From assembly GCF_042666615.1 (NCBI RefSeq), contig NZ_JBHTDD010000001.1, forward strand, positions 558,001-622,000: a stretch of 64,000 bases of DNA, written 5' to 3'. Below, in pieces: positions 59,280 through 64,000 of the stretch. Source of the stretch: KBS50 sp042666615. GTDB taxonomy: Bacteria > Actinomycetota > Actinomycetes > Mycobacteriales > Micromonosporaceae. The number at the start of each line of letters is the position of its first letter. Position 1 is the first letter of the stretch. The notes under the pieces are model-generated. The model did no database searches, had not been told where the DNA came from, and was given only the letters and a program-made list of their open reading frames with translations. A program made the translations under genes and the position numbers.

Positions 59280-60029
59280 TCAGGCGCCGCGCCGGATCCG
59301 CCCGGCGTACCGCTGCTCCAGGACCCGGTTGTGCTCGTCTCCCGCCGGGATGTTCGCCGACAGGTACACGGGTGGCGTCTCCCCGGCGGCCACCATCCGG
59401 CCCACGACCTCGACCACGACCTGCTGCGCGAGCAGCGCCGCGGTGATCGACGACAGCGCCCCCACCGCCCCGCCATCGGGCAGTGGCAGCGCGGCGTCAC
59501 CGTACGGCGCACCGTTGTCCAGCACCACGTCCGCGATGTCGAGGAGCCGGCGCCCGGAGGGATGGCGGGGCGGGACCGCCATCGAATGGGCCAGCGAGGT
59601 GAACGCGATCAACGGGTGCCCCCGATCCTTGACAAGCGTCGCGAACTCCACAATGGTCCCGTTGACCCCCGAGTTGGAGGCGATCACGAACAGGTCCGGC
59701 TCGCGGACGGGCGCCAGGTCGAGCAGCCGGCGCGCCACCGTGTGATCGCGCTCCAGCGTGGCGCCCAATACACTCGCCGGCTCACCGCCGTACAGCACCA
59801 GGTCGCGCATGGCGATCCGGTTGGTCGGCACCAGCCCGCCGGCCCGCCCCGCGATCTCCATGGACAGCGCCTCCGAGTGACCGGTGCCGAAGGCGTGCAC
59901 GACGCCGTCCGCCCGCACACACGCGTACACCAGGTCAGCGGCCCGCCGGACCGCCTCCCGCTGACCGGTCCCCACCCGCTCGACCGCCTCGGATACGGCC
60001 GCCAGGTAGCCGTCGGCGTCCAGGGTCAT
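59280..60029 (-). CDS. SIS-domain phosphosugar-binding protein (UPF0309-like)
   Basis: 249 residues. Sugar-isomerase fold: VHAFGTGHSEALSMEIAGRA and FVIASNSGVNGTIVEFA are the phosphosugar loops. Related to MurQ/GmhA-like proteins but without a characterised reaction. ATG behind GGGGAGGGA. Its neighbours do not reveal the substrate. Confidence 0.82.
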   Translation of the reverse strand: MTLDADGYLAAVSEAVERVGTGQREAVRRAADLVYACVRADGVVHAFGTGHSEALSMEIAGRAGGLVPTNRIAMRDLVLYGGEPASVLGATLERDHTVARRLLDLAPVREPDLFVIASNSGVNGTIVEFATLVKDRGHPLIAFTSLAHSMAVPPRHPSGRRLLDIADVVLDNGAPYGDAALPLPDGGAVGALSSITAALLAQQVVVEVVGRMVAAGETPPVYLSANIPAGDEHNRVLEQRYAGRIRRGA

Positions 60030-60080
60030 CGGTCCCTCCCCTTACTCCGGTACTCCAACAATCTGTGACACCATCCCAGG

Positions 60081-60884
60081 TCACCGGTTACGGGTGATCC
60101 AGTCGACCGCGAAGTCGACCGCCGCCCGCTGACGCATCAGCCGGCACGCCGCGTTACCGACCCGTCCCGTCCGGACGGCGCCGGTGCCGTCGAACTCCGC
60201 CCCGAGCCGCTCGAAGTCGCTCTCGTCCAGCACCACGTCGGTCCACCACACGAACTCCTGGCCACCACCGGCAGCGCGGACCGCCGACCCGACCCGCTCG
60301 GTCGGCGGCGCCGGCTGCCGGTATTCGGCGAGGTGCAACGAGGTGTTCGAGCCGTGACCGGCGCCGAGCAGGAGCACGTCCGCGTCCCGCTCGTAGAGCC
60401 GGGCCAGCGGTGACGTCTCGCCGAGCATGGCGGTGCGGGCGTGACCACCCACGATCGCCTCGGCGGCCGGGCCGAGGGCGGCGAACGACACCTGTGGGTG
60501 GTTGCTGCGCATCGCTCCTGGCCAGGTCCGGACCTGCTCGGCCAGGGCACCCATCCACCGGCTCGGGCTGATCACCGGGTCGAAGGGCGGCATCTGCTCG
60601 CGGATGGCCGGCCAGTGTCGCTCGAAGACCGGCGGGTTGATCCACGACGCCGGATCGGTGTTGTGCGGGGTGTGCGTCGGCACCACCAGGGTGCCGTCCG
60701 GCCCCAGCACGTCCAGCAGCGCCTCGACCACCGCTCGGCTGTCACCGAGCACCCGCCCCACCGACCGCAGGGTAGCGTGCACGAGCAGCGTCCCACCTGG
60801 TCGTACGCCCAGGTCGCGAAGGTCGACGGCGAGTGACGAGCGGGTGTGCGGCATGCCGACGGGTGCCGGCCGGTCGCCCGTCAC
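60081..60884 (-). CDS. AAC(3)-family N-acetyltransferase
   Basis: 267 residues. RPGGTLLVHATLRSVGRV, GPDGTLVVPTHTPHN and the late SFAALGPAAEAIVGGHA and LGAGHGSNTSLHLAEY motifs identify the aminoglycoside 3-N-acetyltransferase family. Many chromosomal members act on other amines, so resistance is not implied. GTG at 60884 overlaps the upstream hydrolase stop (GTGA); an ATG at 60854 is the alternative. Confidence 0.85.
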   Translation of the reverse strand: MTGDRPAPVGMPHTRSSLAVDLRDLGVRPGGTLLVHATLRSVGRVLGDSRAVVEALLDVLGPDGTLVVPTHTPHNTDPASWINPPVFERHWPAIREQMPPFDPVISPSRWMGALAEQVRTWPGAMRSNHPQVSFAALGPAAEAIVGGHARTAMLGETSPLARLYERDADVLLLGAGHGSNTSLHLAEYRQPAPPTERVGSAVRAAGGGQEFVWWTDVVLDESDFERLGAEFDGTGAVRTGRVGNAACRLMRQRAAVDFAVDWITRNR

Positions 60885-61729
60885 CGGCCACCGACCCGGT
60901 CGAGGATGACCTCGGCGAGCGCCGCCGGTGCCTCGTCCGGGATCCAGTGCGAGACGCCGCGCAAGGCCACGAACCGGTAGTCCCCGGCGACCTGGGCGGC
61001 GCACGCCGTGGCGGCGGTGCGGCCGATCGCCACGTCTCCGTCGCTCCACACGTAGCTGGTCGGCACCCCCACCGGACCGCATCCGGCGAGGTCCCGGCGC
61101 GACATCGCCCGGTACCAGTTGAGCGCGGCGGTAAGCGTTTCGCGGTCGCGCATCGGTTCCGCGTAGTCGTCCACCCGGTCCCGGCCGACCCCGGCGAGCA
61201 TCCGGCGCAGTGCCGCCGCGTTCAGCGCCAGCAACACCGACTCGGCCTTGCCGGGCCTGCGGAACAGCGAGATGTACGCGGAGCGCGCCTTCTGCCCCGG
61301 GTCGGTGTTGATCGCGTGCGCGAAGGCGGCCGGATGCGGGACCGAGACGGCGGTGAGCGTACGCACGCGGTCCGGCTGCCGTGCGGCGAGCTGCCAGGCC
61401 ACCATGGCCCCCCAGTCGTGCCCCACGACGTGCGCCGCCGGCACACCGAGGGCGTCGAGCACCGCGGCCGCGTCCGCCACGCACTCGGCCATCCGATAGT
61501 CCTCGACGGCGAGGGGCCGGGCGCCGGGCGAGTAGCCCCGCTGGTCCAGCGCGTAACTGCGCAGCCCGGCCGCGTGCAACGCCGGCAGCACCGCCGACCA
61601 TTCGCCGCTGTGCTGCGGGAACCCGTGCAGCAGGAGCACCGGTTCGCCATCGGCCGGGCCGCCCGCGTACACGTCGAAGGTGAGCCCGCGCACGTCGAGC
61701 CGGATGTCGGGTGGGGAATCGGGCCGCAT
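60881..61729 (-). CDS. Alpha/beta-fold hydrolase, epoxide-hydrolase-like
   Basis: 282 residues. Oxyanion HGFPQHSGEW, nucleophile Asp in VGHDWGAMVA (as in epoxide hydrolases and haloalkane dehalogenases rather than Ser), acid in WSDGDVAIG, His in GVSHWIPDEAP. Upstream partner of the acetyltransferase by GTGA overlap. Substrate unknown. Confidence 0.85.
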   Translation of the reverse strand: MRPDSPPDIRLDVRGLTFDVYAGGPADGEPVLLLHGFPQHSGEWSAVLPALHAAGLRSYALDQRGYSPGARPLAVEDYRMAECVADAAAVLDALGVPAAHVVGHDWGAMVAWQLAARQPDRVRTLTAVSVPHPAAFAHAINTDPGQKARSAYISLFRRPGKAESVLLALNAAALRRMLAGVGRDRVDDYAEPMRDRETLTAALNWYRAMSRRDLAGCGPVGVPTSYVWSDGDVAIGRTAATACAAQVAGDYRFVALRGVSHWIPDEAPAALAEVILDRVGGR

Positions 61730-61854
61730 CGCGGCAGCCTACCGAGCGCCGCTCGGCGCGGTGCTCCGGCGCCGGACCACGTGGTGTCCGGGAGCACACC
61801 GCTGGCCAGGCTATCGGCGACGGTGCTAGCGTCGGCGGAGAAAACTTCATATCC

Positions 61855-61937
<83 letters not shown>

Positions 61938-61994
61938 TTCGGTCGATCTCCAGCCGCGCCGTGATCCGGGCCAACCGGACGCGGCGTGCGTCTT

Positions 61995-62020
61995 CTCCTG
62001 GTTCGTCGATGAACTGGGAG
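61995..62020 (+). promoter_or_regulatory. Shine-Dalgarno-sequestering hairpin of the TPP riboswitch
   Basis: CTCCTGGTTC (61995-62004) can pair along all 10 positions (two G-U) with GAACTGGGAG (62011-62020), around a 6-base loop. The right arm contains the GGGAG of the ykoE ribosome site, so folding would block translation. Confidence 0.65.
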
Positions 62021-62028
62021 GCAAGATC

Positions 62029-62601
62029 ATGAACAACAGGTGGCGTACCGTCGACATCGTCGTCGCGGCCGTGCTCGGCGTCGGTTTCGGCGTCGTCTTC
62101 TGGGCCTGGGGCCTGCTCTGGAACGGACCGGCGGACGCCATCCCGCTGCCCTTCCGGGCGGTCCTCTACGGAATGTGGCTGGTTCCGGCGGTGGTCGGCG
62201 CCCTGGTCATCCGCAAGCCGGGCGCGGCGTTCTTCACCCTCACCGTCGCCGCCCTGGTGTCGGTCGCGCTCGGCTCGTCCTGGGGCTGGACCCTGGTGCT
62301 CCAGGGACCGCTGGAGGCGGCCGCCGCCGAACTCGTTTTCGCGATCTTCGGCTACCGGGTGTACCGGCTGCCGGTGGGGCTACTCGCCGCCGCGATGGCC
62401 GGGCTGGCGGCCGGCGTATACGACGCCATCGTCTGGTACAAGGAGTTCTCCTGGCTCGCCATCCGGCTGCCGTTCATCGCGATCACCGTGGCCAGCTCCG
62501 TGGTCATCGCCGGGTTCGGCGGGTACGCCCTGACCCGGGCGCTGGCCAACACCGGGGCGCTGGACCGCTTCCCGGCCGGCCGGGAGCGGGCCGCGGTCTG
62601 A
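62029..62601 (+). CDS. ykoE: ECF transporter S component for thiamine/HMP
   Basis: 190 residues, about six helices: VDIVVAAVLGVGFGVVFWAW, VLQGPLEAAAAELVFAIFGY and AGVYDAIVWYKEFSW are YkoE markers. It binds hydroxymethylpyrimidine or thiamine for uptake with the YkoD ATPase. The TPP riboswitch upstream confirms the pathway. ATG at 62029 behind GGGAGG, which is inside the predicted sequester hairpin. Confidence 0.92.
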   Translation: MNNRWRTVDIVVAAVLGVGFGVVFWAWGLLWNGPADAIPLPFRAVLYGMWLVPAVVGALVIRKPGAAFFTLTVAALVSVALGSSWGWTLVLQGPLEAAAAELVFAIFGYRVYRLPVGLLAAAMAGLAAGVYDAIVWYKEFSWLAIRLPFIAITVASSVVIAGFGGYALTRALANTGALDRFPAGRERAAV

Positions 62602-62635
62602 CCAGCCCGCCGACCCGACGAACCCACCCGACTCG

Positions 62636-64000
62636 ATGAGCCTGGTCGAACTGCGCGGCTTCGGCTGGCGGCACGCCGGCCGGAGGGCCTGGGCGATCCG
62701 CGACGTCGACCTGCGCGTCGAGGCCGGCGAGCGGGTGCTGCTGCTCGGCCCGTCCGGCGCCGGCAAGAGCACCCTGCTCGCCGCGCTGGCCGGCCTGCTC
62801 GCCGACGACTCGGGCGAGCACGAGGGCGAGGTCCTGATCGACGGCCGCCGGGCGAACACCCGGCGGGACCGGGTCGGCATCGTGTTCCAGGACCCGGAAA
62901 CCCAACTGGTGATGGCCCGGGCCGGCGACGATGTGGCGTTCGGGCTGGAGAACCGGGGCGTACCGGCCGGCGAGATCTGGCCCCGCGTGGACCGGACGCT
63001 GCGCCGGGTCGGCTTCCGGTATGACCGATGGCGACCCACGTCGGCGCTCTCCGGCGGGGAACAGCAGCGACTCGCCCTGGCCGGTGCGTTGGCCATGCGA
63101 CCGGGACTGCTACTGCTCGACGAGCCGACCGCCAACCTCGACCCGGCCGGCGGAGCGTTGGTCCGGGACGCGGTGGCGGCGGCGCTCGACCCGACGACCA
63201 CGCTGATCCTCGTGGAACACCGGGTCGCCGAGGCGCTGCCACTCGTGGACCGGGTGGTCGTGCTGGCCGCCGGGGGCGGCATCCGGGCCGACGGGCCGCC
63301 GGCGAAGGTCTTCGACCGGTACGGCGACGAACTCGCGGCCGACGGGGTCTGGGTGCCGGGCCGCCCGCTGCCGGTCCGCCGGGCTCGCGCGGGCACCGGC
63401 GAGGTGTTGCTCACCGCCGACCGGCTTGGCCTCTCGCCCCGGCTGACGCCGACAGATCTGACGGTACGCGCGGGCGAGGCGCTCGCCGTCGCGGGACCGA
63501 ACGGCTCCGGCAAGTCCACGCTGGCGCTGCTGCTCGGCGGCCTCCTCGCCCCGGGCACCGGTCGGGTGACCGCCAGCGCGGAGCTGGCCGGTCGGGACTC
63601 ACAAACCGCACCGCACCGGTGGCGAGCCCCGGCGCTCACCCGGCGGATCGGCTCCGTCTTCCAGGATCCCGAGCACCAGTTCGTCACCGGCCGGGTCGAC
63701 GACGAGCTGGCCCTCGGGCCGCGTCGGGCCGGGCAGCCCGAGGCCGCGGTCCGCGCCACGGTGGATGACCTGCTCACCCGGCTGCGGCTGGACCGGTTGG
63801 CCGGCGCCAACCCGTACACCCTGTCGGGCGGCGAGGCGCGGCGGCTGAGTGTGGCGACGGCCCTGGCCACCGCGCCCCGGCTGCTGATCTGCGACGAACC
63901 CACGTTCGGCCAGGACCGGCGGACCTGGGCCGAGTTGGTCGACCTGTTCGCCGGCCTGCGCGACGCCGGCCACGGCATCGTCACCGTGACCCACGACGTC
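62636..64000 (+). CDS. ykoD: ECF transporter ATPase with two ABC domains, truncated by the window end
   Basis: 455 codons seen, open at 64000. The first ATPase domain has Walker A GPSGAGKST, LSGGEQQRL, LLLLDEPTANLDP and VEHR; the second starts near 63406 with Walker A GPNGSGKST, LSGGEARRL, LLICDEPTFGQD and THDV at the edge. The tandem domain layout is that of YkoD, energising YkoE; a YkoC-like transmembrane protein would be expected just beyond the window. ATG at 62636, 34 bases after ykoE. Confidence 0.93.
   Translation, partial: MSLVELRGFGWRHAGRRAWAIRDVDLRVEAGERVLLLGPSGAGKSTLLAALAGLLADDSGEHEGEVLIDGRRANTRRDRVGIVFQDPETQLVMARAGDDVAFGLENRGVPAGEIWPRVDRTLRRVGFRYDRWRPTSALSGGEQQRLALAGALAMRPGLLLLDEPTANLDPAGGALVRDAVAAALDPTTTLILVEHRVAEALPLVDRVVVLAAGGGIRADGPPAKVFDRYGDELAADGVWVPGRPLPVRRARAGTGEVLLTADRLGLSPRLTPTDLTVRAGEALAVAGPNGSGKSTLALLLGGLLAPGTGRVTASAELAGRDSQTAPHRWRAPALTRRIGSVFQDPEHQFVTGRVDDELALGPRRAGQPEAAVRATVDDLLTRLRLDRLAGANPYTLSGGEARRLSVATALATAPRLLICDEPTFGQDRRTWAELVDLFAGLRDAGHGIVTVTHDV

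Noticed and set aside
60081..60884. Aminoglycoside resistance gene
   Set aside because: Family membership is clear but substrate is not; there is no resistance context, so no resistance claim is made.

Overview
The window is high-GC DNA with dense genes, frequent GTG/TTG starts, ATGA/GTGA stop-start overlaps and several apparently leaderless genes. It encodes the phosphatidylinositol mannoside (PIM) pathway (pgsA, patA, pimA) next to thrS. This points to an actinobacterium, most likely of the Micromonosporaceae. The family assignment is inference; no rRNA or species marker is present. No tRNA, rRNA, CRISPR array, transposase or prophage gene was recognised.

Layout. 1-5430: a trans-aconitate-type methyltransferase, an adenosine deaminase, an OmpR/histidine-kinase pair and a membrane protein. 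5431-21800: a core block whose order resembles the Mycobacterium thrS-HIT-pgsA-patA-pimA-pdxS-pdxT-yebC locus. Two insertions break it: an opposite-strand HAD protein plus a translational GTPase related to EF-G (8595-11427), and a regulator/oxidoreductase island (16996-20782). The island contains a transporter::FMN-reductase chimera and the 3' stump of a quinone oxidoreductase. 21800-26160: gene remnants, a methyltransferase, small membrane proteins, a class V aminotransferase and a PadR/membrane-protein pair. 26471-31204: a complete branched-chain-amino-acid-type ABC importer operon. 31324-34873: a MerR-type sensor domain without its DNA-binding part, then an MFS exporter, a TetR regulator and a YjbR protein.

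34738-39849 (minus strand) is a compact, translationally coupled operon: acyl carrier protein, ketosynthase with Cys-His-His triad, ketosynthase-like partner without the cysteine, benzoate-CoA-ligase-like AMP ligase and type II thioesterase. It looks like a minimal type II polyketide/fatty-acyl assembly system and is the best candidate here for an uncharacterised pathway. It is followed by a GH20 hexosaminidase, a SoxR regulator with an MFS exporter under a textbook SoxR-type promoter, a TetR/DUF998 pair and dusB.

46735-49425: three tandem paralogous Tat-exported proteins sharing an LDTR-type domain. 49563-55568: glyS, small genes and a zinc-uptake operon (znuA-znuC-znuB) behind a Zur box, followed by an SmtB-type repressor with an intact alpha5 zinc site. 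55764-61729: a membrane protein, an acyl-CoA dehydrogenase, a DUF6328 protein, a SIS protein, an AAC(3)-family acetyltransferase and an alpha/beta hydrolase. 61855-64000: a TPP riboswitch with a visible Shine-Dalgarno-sequestering hairpin ahead of ykoE and a ykoD that runs off the window end.

Two sequence-level themes recur. Long near-perfect inverted repeats, often with TGATC at the outer edge, sit at gene 3' ends and probably act as terminators. In-frame tandem repeats expand linkers and C-termini of unrelated proteins.
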